Shown in pieces: positions 1-5,456 of a DNA stretch of 6,689 nt. Origin of the DNA: Chloroflexota bacterium (GTDB lineage: Bacteria; Chloroflexota; Dehalococcoidia; DSTF01; JACRBR01); contig JANXYW010000353.1 of the NCBI GenBank assembly GCA_025355835.1, forward strand, positions 1 to 6,689, given 5' to 3'. Every line of letters begins with the position of its first letter. The stretch's first letter is position 1. The position numbers and the translations under genes are program-made. The notes beneath the pieces were generated by a model. It did not search any database, was not told the origin of the DNA, and saw nothing but the letters and a program-made list of their open reading frames with translations.

Positions 1-138
1 ATGGCCACGATGCCGCGTGCGCGACTGCACTATCGCGAGCTACGCTTGGACGGAGAGGCGGCCGCATCGGCGGCGCAGCGAGCATCCGGTTGGGAACGGC
101 CGGCGGATCCCGAGGGGAACATTGACGAACGAGGATAG
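1..138 (+). CDS. Possible C-terminal tail of an upstream gene (perhaps scpA), partial
   Basis: Frame 1 is open from the window edge to a TAG at 136-138 and reads as about 45 residues with a balanced protein-like composition, including LHYRELRLDGE and ending NIDERG. It would overlap the proposed scpB start by 17 bases. scpA commonly lies directly upstream of scpB, so an ScpA tail is the natural guess, but I cannot recognise the usual ScpA C-terminal winged-helix residues in it. Frame 3 is also open and stops with a TGA at 123-125 overlapping the scpB TTG, so it is an alternative, though its translation looks less protein-like. The assignment rests on context and not on a family match. Confidence 0.3.
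   Translation: MATMPRARLHYRELRLDGEAAASAAQRASGWERPADPEGNIDERG
112..117 (+). promoter_or_regulatory. Shine-Dalgarno site that decides the scpB start
   Basis: GAGGGG lies 4 bases before the TTG at 122. It is the best ribosome-binding sequence near the 5' end of the scpB frame and is the reason for choosing this TTG over the far-upstream ATG at 17, which would add an arginine-rich, unconserved stretch of 35 residues. Confidence 0.6.
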
Positions 139-724
139 CGCCCCCGCACACCTGAGGCGCCAGAAACCGAAGCTGATCGAACCGCCCGCGCGCGAGGAGT
201 TGTGCAACGTACTGGAAGCGGTGTTGTTCGTCGCCGACTCGCCGATAGAGATCGGCGCGCTGTCACGGACGGTAAACGCGGCGAAGCACGACGTGTCGGA
301 CGCGCTGTTGGAGCTGGCCGAGGCGCTGCGCGATCGCGGCGTGCGGTTGCAGCGGACAGGCGATGTCGTGCAACTCGTGTCGGCGCCGCGCACGGCGTCG
401 TACGTCGCGCGATTCCTGGGTCTCGAGCATCCGCCGCTGACGAACGCATCGCTCGAAACCCTGGCGATCATCGCGTACCGGCAGCCGATCACGCGCACGG
501 GCATCGAGTCGGTGCGCGGCGTCGACTGCGACGGTCCGATACGAACGCTGATGGCGCGCGAGCTGGTCGAGGAGATCGGACGGGCGCCGGTCGTCGGGCG
601 GCCGGTGCTGTTCGGGACGACGGTGCGCTTTCTCGAGTATTTCGGGCTGGAGAAGCCGGAGGACATGCCGCCGCTGCCGCTGACGGAGCAGCCGATCGAT
701 GAGGGCGAAGAGGCGATCATGTGA
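122..724 (+). CDS. scpB: Segregation and condensation protein ScpB
   Basis: ScpB is the small winged-helix kleisin-associated subunit of the SMC-ScpAB condensin, which helps compact and segregate the chromosome; it dimerises and binds ScpA. The 200-residue protein starting at TTG 122 fits the family length of about 170-220. The N-terminal winged helix begins at ELCNVLEAVLFVADSPIEIGALSRTV (26-51). The family signature is unmistakable: LETLAIIAYRQPITRTGIESVRGV (111-134), then RTLMARELVEEIGR (141-154), GRPVLFGTT (159-167) and FLEYFGL (170-176), followed by an acidic tail. The frame stays open to an ATG at 17, but the extra residues are arginine-rich and unlike the family, while TTG 122 has a GAGGGG Shine-Dalgarno site. 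The stop overlaps the next gene's GTG, so the two are translationally coupled. The family call is secure; the start is less so. Confidence 0.95.
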   Translation: MTNEDSAPAHLRRQKPKLIEPPAREELCNVLEAVLFVADSPIEIGALSRTVNAAKHDVSDALLELAEALRDRGVRLQRTGDVVQLVSAPRTASYVARFLGLEHPPLTNASLETLAIIAYRQPITRTGIESVRGVDCDGPIRTLMARELVEEIGRAPVVGRPVLFGTTVRFLEYFGLEKPEDMPPLPLTEQPIDEGEEAIM

Positions 725-1023
725 ACGCGGGCATCCTGCGTTTCACGCTGCGCCTGCCCGATAGCGGATCGCTGAAGGACAAGCGCCAGGTCGTGCGGAG
801 CCTGAGCCAGCGCATCCGCAACAAGTTCCAGGTCTCGGTGGCGGAAGTTGGCGACAACGATCTGTGGCAGATCGCGACGATCGGCGTCGCGTGCGTGACG
901 AACACGCACCGGCATTGCGAAGAGATGCTCGACGAGATCGTGTCGTTCGTGCGCGAGTCGCGGCTGGACGCTGAGGTCGTGGATGTGGAGTCGGACGTGA
1001 TCGGCATGGACGATCGGGAGTAG
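721..1023 (+). CDS. DUF503 (YlxP-like) family protein
   Basis: A 100-residue protein of the DUF503 family, whose Bacillus subtilis member is YlxP, a small protein encoded beside infB and rbfA and suspected to act in ribosome maturation or translation; its biochemical role is not established. The diagnostic blocks are SLKDKRQVVRSLSQRIRNKF (17-36), VSVAEVGDNDLWQ (38-50) and the hydrophobic strand IATIGVACVTNTHRHCEEMLDEIVSFV (51-77), which give the expected ferredoxin-like alternation of strands and helices. The start is GTG at 721, overlapping the scpB TGA (GTGA), with a purine-rich GAGGGCGAAGAGG stretch just upstream within scpB. Coupled translation with scpB is therefore likely. The usual neighbour rbfA is not here; a DUF1801 gene follows instead. 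Confidence 0.93.
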   Translation: MNAGILRFTLRLPDSGSLKDKRQVVRSLSQRIRNKFQVSVAEVGDNDLWQIATIGVACVTNTHRHCEEMLDEIVSFVRESRLDAEVVDVESDVIGMDDRE

Positions 1024-1034
1024 TGGATGGGAAC

Positions 1035-1457
1035 ATGAAAAAGTCGAGCGCGAGCGAAGGCGAGTCGGCATCGGAACTCATCTCCAAGAGAATCGCCGAC
1101 CTTGGGGACTGGCGCGGGAAGACCCTCAGCAGAATGCGCAAGCTGATCAAGGAAGCCGACCCGGACGTCGTCGAGGAGTGGAAGTGGATGGGCACTCCGA
1201 TTTGGTCGCACGACGGCATCATCTGCACGGGCGAATCTTACAAGAAGGTCGTGAAGCTCACCTTCGCCAAGGGCGCGTCGCTGCAGGATCCGGCCCGGCT
1301 CTTCAACTCGAGCCTCGACGGGAACGTACGCCGCGCGATCGACATCCCCGAAGGAGAAGCAGTGGACGCGTCCGCCTTCAAGGCCCTCGTTCGCGAAGCG
1401 ATCGCCCTCAACAGTTCCGGCAAGTCGAAGCCTTCCAACAAGAAGGCGAAGTCCTAA
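1035..1457 (+). CDS. DUF1801 (YdhG-like, frataxin-fold) protein
   Basis: A 140-residue protein of the DUF1801/YdhG-like family. These are small proteins with a fold resembling frataxin (CyaY); some Bacillus members have been described as iron chaperones, but most are uncharacterised, so iron handling here is only an inference. Matching blocks are ADPDVVEEWKWMGTPIWSHDGIICTGESYKKVVKLTFAKGASLQDPARLFNSS (41-93), the part that identifies the family, then RRAIDIPEGEAVDASAFKALVREAIALN (99-126). The C-terminus is a lysine/serine tail. ATG 1035 is preferred, with GGATGG at 1025-1030 before it; an in-frame GTG at 1023 would add four residues but has poor Shine-Dalgarno spacing. It begins 11 bases after the DUF503 stop and probably shares its mRNA. 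It is more lysine-rich and lower in GC than scpB, so it may be a later addition to the cluster. Confidence 0.88.
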   Translation: MKKSSASEGESASELISKRIADLGDWRGKTLSRMRKLIKEADPDVVEEWKWMGTPIWSHDGIICTGESYKKVVKLTFAKGASLQDPARLFNSSLDGNVRRAIDIPEGEAVDASAFKALVREAIALNSSGKSKPSNKKAKS

Positions 1458-1477
1458 GGGATTCTCATGGCTTCGAT

Positions 1478-1506
1478 TCGACCCCTCGCCGCGGCCGCTC
1501 TACAAT
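1478..1506 (+). promoter_or_regulatory. Candidate sigma70-type promoter for the DUF1330-like gene
   Basis: TCGACC at 1478-1483 (4 of 6 matches to TTGACA) and TACAAT at 1501-1506 (5 of 6 to TATAAT) are separated by exactly 17 bases. They lie in the 176-base gap after the DUF1801 gene and would give a 5' leader of roughly 120 bases for the gene at 1634. No clear terminator hairpin is seen after the DUF1801 stop, so read-through is also possible. This is pattern matching only. Confidence 0.4.
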
Positions 1507-1618
1507 CCTCTCGTCAGATCACTACCGGCTGTTTCCGCGCATGGCCTTGTGCTGTCGCGTCAGGAAATCGCTCAGATGAGGTCGTGGGGCCCTCCTACAC
1601 GTACATATCAACCAGTCC

Positions 1619-1626
1619 AAAGAAGG
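1619..1626 (+). promoter_or_regulatory. Shine-Dalgarno site of the DUF1330-like gene
   Basis: AAAGAAGG sits 7 bases before the ATG at 1634. It is one of the clearest ribosome-binding sites in the window and fixes this start, so overlapping + strand frames beginning at 1467 can be discounted. Confidence 0.6.
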
Positions 1627-1633
1627 TTCTGTC

Positions 1634-2014
1634 ATGGCAGATTTGCCCAGCACAAATACAGCCGAAGTTGACGTCATCACACGAATTGCACAGAGCGCAG
1701 CTGATGGCCCCGTATTCATGCTCAATCTCAACAGGTACAGGTCCGAGGCACACTACCCAGAAGGTCAGCTGTACAGAGACTATATGTCGGTGCTCGCCAC
1801 GCTGCTGTTACAGGTTGGCGGGAAAATTCTATGGCGAACAACTGTCTTGGGGCAGGTCGTGGGTAACCAAGCCATCGATGAAGCGCTCGGCATTTGGTAT
1901 CCAAGCAATCAGGCCTTTTTGAACTTGATGAGCGCGCCCGCTTCCGGCGAGAACATGCGGCTCCGAGCCCTGGCGGTCGAGCATGCTGACCTGCACAGAT
2001 GCCAACCGTACTAA
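1634..2014 (+). CDS. DUF1330-like dimeric alpha/beta-barrel protein
   Basis: A 126-residue soluble protein resembling DUF1330 and related NIPSNAP/ABM-like dimeric alpha/beta-barrel proteins, a group without a general assigned activity. Recognisable blocks are GPVFMLNLNRYR (25-36), YRDYMS (47-52), GGKILWRTTVLGQVVG (62-77), GIWYPSNQAFLNLMSAPA (86-103) and RLRALAVEHADLH (109-121); the YPS..AF..M/L segment and the C-terminal R..AL.....L are typical. No signal peptide or membrane segment is visible. ATG 1634 has a good Shine-Dalgarno site. GC content and third-position GC are visibly lower than in scpB or rimO (AAT, ATT, ACA and TTT codons occur), which suggests recent acquisition or weak codon selection. 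It converges on rimO with a 110-base gap. Family placement is fairly confident; function is unknown. Confidence 0.75.
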   Translation: MADLPSTNTAEVDVITRIAQSAADGPVFMLNLNRYRSEAHYPEGQLYRDYMSVLATLLLQVGGKILWRTTVLGQVVGNQAIDEALGIWYPSNQAFLNLMSAPASGENMRLRALAVEHADLHRCQPY

Positions 2015-2124
2015 ACCGACGATGCACTAATACTCGCTGGATCGCATGAGGGCCGACTGATCCCCGCTCCTGAGGTGTATGGGGCGAATTTACTCCGCCA
2101 CGGCCTGCTGGATGCTTGCCGTTT

Positions 2125-3483
2125 CTAACCGACGCCCGGCGCGCCGACACCGGCAACGGCCGCCGTGACTGGCACCGCAACTGGCGTTGCCACAAGATCG
2201 TACGCAAGCGCTTGCGTGACCTTCGCCCGCACGAAGTCGCCCGGAGCGAAGTCGCCTTCGAGTAGCACGAGGCCGTCGACTTCGGGAGCGTCTCGGTAGG
2301 AGCGGCCTACGACGAAGCCGGTGCCGTAGCCTTCGCGCGGCACGCTCGTCGATTCGACGAGGACGTCGATTTCGCGGCCGACCATGTCGCGGTTCTTGAT
2401 CAGCGAGACTTGCTGCGCGACCTCCATCAGCTGGCGTTGTCGGCGCTTTTTCACGCGCTCCGGCACCGGATCCGGCTCGTGCGCGGCGGGCGATTCCGAT
2501 TGCGGCGAGAACGTGAAGCAGCCGACGTGGTCGAACGCCATCTCTCGCACGAACGCGAGCAACTCGCCGAACTCGGCTTCGGTCTCGCCGGGGTAGCCGA
2601 CGATGAACGTCGTGCGGATGGCGATGTCGGGCATGGCGGCGCGCAGCGTCGCGAACATCTCGCGCACCATCGTCGTGTTGCTGGGGCGCTTCATGCGGCG
2701 GAGGACGCTTTCGGCACCGTGCTGCAGCGGGATATCGATGTAGCGCGCGACGTTCGGGAGGCGCGCCATCGTCTCGGCGAGGCGCGGTGAAACGTGCCCG
2801 GGGTAGGCGTACATGATGCGGAGCCACGGCACGTCGGGCACTTCGGCGGCCAGGCGTTCGAGCAGATCGGGCAGCGCGTCGCGCATACCGAGATCGCGGC
2901 CGTAGTCGGTGCTGTCTTGCGCCACGAGCACGATCTCGCGCACGCCCTCGGCGGCGAGCCGCTGCGCTTCAGCGACGATCTCGTCGGCCGGCGAGCTGTG
3001 CAGCTTCCCCTTCATCTTCGGGATGATGCAGAACGTGCAGGGCGCGTTGCAGCCGTCGGAGATCTTGAGATAGGCGCTGGGTCGCCGGCGGATGGTCGTG
3101 GTTTCGGGAATATCGAACGGCGGCGACTCGAGCGTAATCGGAACGATCGTCTGCGCGTAGGCACCGATGCCGTTCCAGTCTTCCGCGCCGAAGACGGCAT
3201 CGATCTCCGGCACTTCGGCCTGGAGTTCCGCCCCGTGCAGCGCGGTCAGGCAGCCGGCGACGACGAGCTGCTGACCGGGGCGCTTGTGGGACGCAAGTTC
3301 GAGAATCGTGTTCACGGACTCCTCTTTCGAGGCGTCGATGAAGCCGCAGGTGTTAACGATGATGACGTCCGCAGCGGCGGGCTGCGGCACTTCGAGGTGC
3401 GCGCCATCGCCAAGCACGCGCGTGATGCGTTCGCTATCCGCGACGTTCTTCGCGCAGCCGAGTGTGACGATGTGGTACCGCAT
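2125..3483 (-). CDS. rimO: Ribosomal protein S12 methylthiotransferase RimO
   Basis: RimO is a radical-SAM enzyme with two [4Fe-4S] clusters that adds a methylthio group to the beta-carbon of a conserved aspartate of ribosomal protein S12. The 452-residue protein has the full architecture. The N-terminal UPF0004 domain holds the auxiliary-cluster cysteines C10 (LGCAKN), C46 (NTCGF) and C78 (VAGCL). The radical-SAM core has CNAPCTFC with C145, C149 and C152, followed by the family blocks RSM-like AYPGHVSP, DIPLQHGAESVLRRMKR and TTFIVGYPGETEAEF. A C-terminal TRAM domain spans about 370-435. LGCAKN.ADSE and the short N-terminus favour RimO over MiaB or MtaB. The last ~20 residues are a Val/Ala/Gly/Pro-rich tail beyond TRAM. 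No clear Shine-Dalgarno site precedes ATG 3483; a -10-like TACCAT lies 7 bases before it. The 5' side abuts a tandem repeat array. Confidence 0.97.
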   Translation of the reverse strand: MRYHIVTLGCAKNVADSERITRVLGDGAHLEVPQPAAADVIIVNTCGFIDASKEESVNTILELASHKRPGQQLVVAGCLTALHGAELQAEVPEIDAVFGAEDWNGIGAYAQTIVPITLESPPFDIPETTTIRRRPSAYLKISDGCNAPCTFCIIPKMKGKLHSSPADEIVAEAQRLAAEGVREIVLVAQDSTDYGRDLGMRDALPDLLERLAAEVPDVPWLRIMYAYPGHVSPRLAETMARLPNVARYIDIPLQHGAESVLRRMKRPSNTTMVREMFATLRAAMPDIAIRTTFIVGYPGETEAEFGELLAFVREMAFDHVGCFTFSPQSESPAAHEPDPVPERVKKRRQRQLMEVAQQVSLIKNRDMVGREIDVLVESTSVPREGYGTGFVVGRSYRDAPEVDGLVLLEGDFAPGDFVRAKVTQALAYDLVATPVAVPVTAAVAGVGAPGVG

Positions 3484-3490
3484 GATGATT

Positions 3491-3496
3491 ATGGTA
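3491..3496 (-). promoter_or_regulatory. Candidate -10 element of rimO, possible leaderless start
   Basis: On the - strand TACCAT occupies this position and is followed by 7 bases and then the rimO ATG, the spacing expected if transcription starts at or next to the ATG. No Shine-Dalgarno sequence is visible. No convincing -35 is seen; the -35 position would fall at the edge of the repeat array. Confidence 0.35.
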
Positions 3497-3506
3497 GCTG
3501 ATTGGT

Positions 3507-3527
3507 GTCGGTCGTCGGTCGTCGGTC
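3507..3527 (+). repeat. Three tandem GTCGGTC heptamers
   Basis: Three perfect copies of GTCGGTC run head to tail at 3507-3513, 3514-3520 and 3521-3527. They lead into the first large repeat unit; later units hold only the overlapping TCGGTCGTCGG form. The extra heptamers probably arose by slippage at the array edge next to rimO. Confidence 0.8.
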
Positions 3528-3969
3528 TTCAGTCGTCGGGGGACGATGTTGGCGGGCGGTCCGGGGACGGACCTCGAGTACCCGCGGAGCTGAAGCTCCG
3601 CCGAATCGGTCGTCGGTCTTCAGTCGTCGGGCGACGACGTCGGCGTGCGGTCGGGGGAGGAACTCGGGTACCCGCGGAGCTTCAGCTCCGCCGAATCGGT
3701 CGTCGGTCTTCAGTCGTCGGGGGACGACGTCGGCGTGCGGTCCGGGGACGGAGCTCGACTGCCCGCGGAGCTGAAGCTCCGCCGAATCGGTCGTCGGCCT
3801 TCAGTCGTCGGGGGACGATGTTGGCGGGCGGTCCGGGGACGGAGCTCGAGTACCCCGCGCAGCTTCAGCTCCGCCGAATCGGTCGTCGGCCTTCAGTCGT
3901 CGGGGGAAGATGTTGGCGGGCGGTCCGGGGACGGACCTCGAGTACCCGCGCAGCTTCAGCTCCGTCGAA
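3515..3969. repeat. Tandem array of five 90-92 bp units, each with a REP-like palindrome
   Basis: Units begin at 3515, 3606, 3696, 3787 and 3879 (spacing 91, 90, 91, 92), the last ending near 3969. Each runs TCGGTCGTCGG, CTTCAGTCGTCGGG, a GC-rich middle, then an inverted repeat GCGGAGCT-NN-AGCTCCGC and CGCCGAA. The palindrome is perfect in units 1-3 (3584-3601, 3674-3691, 3765-3782); its two central bases are GA, TC and GA, so the centre flips orientation. In units 4 and 5 (3857-3874, 3948-3965) the left arm reads GCGCAGCT, and unit 5 also has a changed right arm. There are no unique spacers, so it is not CRISPR. Unit length is not a multiple of three and all frames stay open, so the long translations here (for example 3284-4006 and 3645-4205 on +) are artefacts of repeat composition. 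The array resembles extragenic palindromic (REP/BIME-type) DNA. Confidence 0.92.
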
Positions 3970-4265
3970 TCGCCGAACCAGCACCGCGCGAGGACGGCCC
4001 GACTGACTCGCTTCTCGCGGTGCACCCCGCCGCTTGGTGTTCGCCCAACCGCCGTCGCACAATTCACGCGTACGGCCGCCAACCCGCTCAGCATCCAGTG
4101 CGAATCGAGAGCACACGACGAGAGCTCCGGCCAGCGAAAACACGAAACTGCAATTCAATGTCATCTATCGCGCGAACGAACGTCATAGAACGTACGGCCA
4201 GGTGACACGCAAGCGTTCGGCTCACGCCGTTGAGTAGATGGAGGCTAAACCGCCGATCGTATGAA
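3970..4265. other. Intergenic stretch after the repeat array, no gene recognised
   Basis: These 296 bases follow the repeat array and end at the stop of the RodZ-like gene. Both strands contain short open frames (for example + 4034-4237), but the translations are arginine/serine-rich with no family resemblance, and no frame has a good ribosome-binding site. Part of it (about 4135-4200) is noticeably richer in A and T than the surroundings. No RNA gene, and no terminator hairpin with a T-run, is visible; short pairings such as CGGC/GCCG near 4220-4232 are too weak to call. Confidence 0.5.
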
Positions 4266-4937
4266 CTAGCTGCGGGGAACGACGAGGGTGACGGAGGTAC
4301 TCGCGCCGCCCTTCGTGCCAGGGGCGGGATCCTGCGACGTCACGACGCCGGGCGTGCCCTTCGCTTTGTCGGTTTCGACGACGACGTAGCTGAGGCCCGC
4401 CTGCGTGAGGGCGGTGAGGGCATCGTCGATGCGGACGGCGGTGAGGTCGGGGACGGTGCCCTTTTTGATTTCGCCGACGGGACGGCCGACTGCGGCAGCG
4501 GGTCCGCCGCCCTGGCCTTCGCGCCTGATCGTCGGCACGGGCTTGGCGTTGCTCGAGACTTTGGTTCCACCGCCGCTGCCAGTCGAGAAGTAGAGGAAGA
4601 GGCCGGCGATAGCGAGGAAGCCGAGGACGCCGGCGGCGAGCAGCCAGTTCATCGAACCGGTTGCCGGCGGCGACTTCACTTCGGGCAACGGCACGAACGC
4701 GGGCTCTTCCGTCTGCGCCTGGAAGAGGCGCATCAACTCGGCCGGATTGAGGCTGAGGTACGAGGCGTATGTGCGCAGAAACGCGCGGCTATATACGGGC
4801 GCCGGGAAGATCTTCCAGTCCTCGCGTTCGAGCGCGTCGAGGTAGCGCTTCGAGATGCGCGTATCGCGTTCGCAGTCTTCGAGCGTGAGGCCGCGCGCGA
4901 CTCTCGCCTGGGATAACGTCTTGCCTAGTTCGGGCAT
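4266..4937 (-). CDS. RodZ-like HTH membrane protein with C-terminal PASTA domain
   Basis: A single-pass membrane protein of 223 residues from ATG 4937. Residues 1-75 form a RodZ-type cytoplasmic helix-turn-helix domain: LGKTLSQARVARGLTLEDCERDTRISKRYLDALEREDW, then FPAPVYSRAFLRTYASYLSLNP. In RodZ this domain contacts MreB and helps set cell shape. A transmembrane helix lies at about 97-117 (NWLLAAGVLGFLAIAGLFLYF). A Gly/Pro-rich linker leads to one extracytoplasmic PASTA domain at about 160-220 (VPDLTAVRIDDALTALTQAGLSYVV...GVVTSQDPAPGTKG...SVTLVVP). PASTA domains typically bind peptidoglycan or beta-lactams in Ser/Thr kinases and PBPs; RodZ usually has DUF4115 at this end. Cell-envelope sensing or morphogenesis is inferred. 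The frame extends to TTG 5009 with AAGGGG upstream, but those 24 extra residues look unconserved and overlap a plausible promoter, so ATG 4937 is preferred. Confidence 0.85.
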   Translation of the reverse strand: MPELGKTLSQARVARGLTLEDCERDTRISKRYLDALEREDWKIFPAPVYSRAFLRTYASYLSLNPAELMRLFQAQTEEPAFVPLPEVKSPPATGSMNWLLAAGVLGFLAIAGLFLYFSTGSGGGTKVSSNAKPVPTIRREGQGGGPAAAVGRPVGEIKKGTVPDLTAVRIDDALTALTQAGLSYVVVETDKAKGTPGVVTSQDPAPGTKGGASTSVTLVVPRS

Positions 4938-4980
4938 TGGCTTCGCTTGTGTCCGTTCGCGCGGGATCGGGGTCTCACCG

Positions 4981-5009
4981 AGCGTACCGAAGCGCCTTGG
5001 CCGGGTCAA
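4981..5009 (-). promoter_or_regulatory. Candidate promoter of the RodZ-like gene
   Basis: On the - strand TTGACC (5009-5004) and TACGCT (4986-4981) are separated by 17 bases, with 5 of 6 and 4 of 6 matches to the -35 and -10 consensus. A transcript would start about 35-40 bases before ATG 4937. The competing reading is that the TTG of the -35 box is itself a start codon, since AAGGGG lies 8 bases upstream of it on the - strand; both cannot be true of one transcript. Confidence 0.4.
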
Positions 5010-5035
5010 ACCGAAATCCCCTTATGCGACCGTTC

Positions 5036-5074
5036 TTAAGGGTGCGCGCCGCCGTCGATGACAAGCAGACCCGT
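5036..5074 (-). pseudogene. Possible 3' remnant of a short-chain dehydrogenase gene
   Basis: In the gap between the metallopeptidase stop and the RodZ-like gene, 12 sense codons on the - strand read TGLLVIDGGAHP followed by TAA. This matches the usual C-terminus of short-chain dehydrogenases/reductases, where a TG...L.VDGG motif closes the Rossmann fold and is followed by only a few residues and the stop. The frame is closed by a TGA immediately upstream (5077-5075), and further upstream lies the metallopeptidase in another frame, so no intact enzyme exists here. I infer that an SDR gene once ended here and the rest was lost or replaced. A chance match over 12 residues cannot be excluded. Confidence 0.4.
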
Positions 5075-5078
5075 TCAT

Positions 5079-5447
5079 TCAGCCGAGCCCGAGTTCCTCG
5101 AGGCGGTCGTCATCGATGCCGAAGAAGTGCGCCAGCTCGTGCAGCACGGTCGTGCGAATCTCCTTGACAAGCTCCCGTTCGTCCGGGAAATCCTCCTCGA
5201 GCGGCTCCTGATAGATGTGGATGACGTCGGGCGCGACCATCTGGTAGCCGCCGTCGCGCTCGGTGAGCGGGATGCCGCGGTAGAAGCCATACATCGATTC
5301 GCCGGGAGCAAGATCGGCTTCATGAAGATCCGTCGCGCTGGGACGGCGCTTGACAACGATGTCGATCTTGCGGAGGTGTTCGTTGAAGGGCGGCGGCACA
5401 TCGCGCAGTGCCTGGCGGATGAGGGCGATGAACGCGGCGCGCTCCAC
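5079..5447 (-). CDS. Zincin_1-type metallopeptidase family protein (HExxH)
   Basis: A 122-residue member of the small 'metallopeptidase family protein' group (Zincin_1, formerly DUF1025), minimal zincin-fold proteins whose proteolytic activity and substrates are largely unproven. The zinc motif is HELAHFFGIDDDRLEELG, with H103 and H107 as ligands, E104 as the catalytic base and G110, followed by D112-D114, where a third ligand is expected. Upstream blocks also fit: an N-terminal helix AAFIALIRQALRDVPPPF (4-21), VVKRRPS (30-36), GFYRGIPLTER (54-64) and the strand VIHIYQEPLEED (75-86), followed by the helix bearing the motif. The length is typical for the family, and no signal peptide is present, so it should be cytosolic. 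The start is GTG 5447, with only a weak ribosome-binding site, 9 bases after the stop of the upstream 146-residue gene, suggesting one transcript and possible translational coupling. Confidence 0.9.
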   Translation of the reverse strand: MERAAFIALIRQALRDVPPPFNEHLRKIDIVVKRRPSATDLHEADLAPGESMYGFYRGIPLTERDGGYQMVAPDVIHIYQEPLEEDFPDERELVKEIRTTVLHELAHFFGIDDDRLEELGLG

Positions 5448-5456
5448 GACCGCGTG

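Noticed and set aside
40..1071. 343-residue - strand open frame
   Set aside because: Antisense to scpB and the DUF503 gene, which both have clear family signatures; its composition is Arg/Ser-rich, as expected for a shadow frame.
1467..1922. 151-residue + strand open frame upstream of and overlapping the DUF1330-like gene
   Set aside because: The frame at 1634 has a strong Shine-Dalgarno site and a family match; this one is Ser/Thr/Cys-rich with no match.
2015..2124. Bidirectional terminator between the convergent DUF1330-like gene and rimO
   Set aside because: Only loose CCCC/GGGG pairings are visible, with no stable stem followed by a T-run.
2794..3501. 235-residue + strand open frame opposite rimO
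   Set aside because: Exact antisense of the RimO UPF0004 and radical-SAM regions; no independent family match.
3515..3969. CRISPR array
   Set aside because: Units are 90-92 bp and similar along their whole length; there are no unique spacers and no cas genes.
3284..4205. Long + strand open frames of 240, 90, 186 and 92 residues over the repeats
   Set aside because: Unit length is not a multiple of three, the same repeat is read in different frames, the peptides are Arg/Ser/Gly-rich, and no ribosome-binding sites are present.
4230..4916. 228-residue + strand open frame
   Set aside because: Antisense to the RodZ-like HTH/TM/PASTA gene; the translation is low-complexity and unrecognisable.
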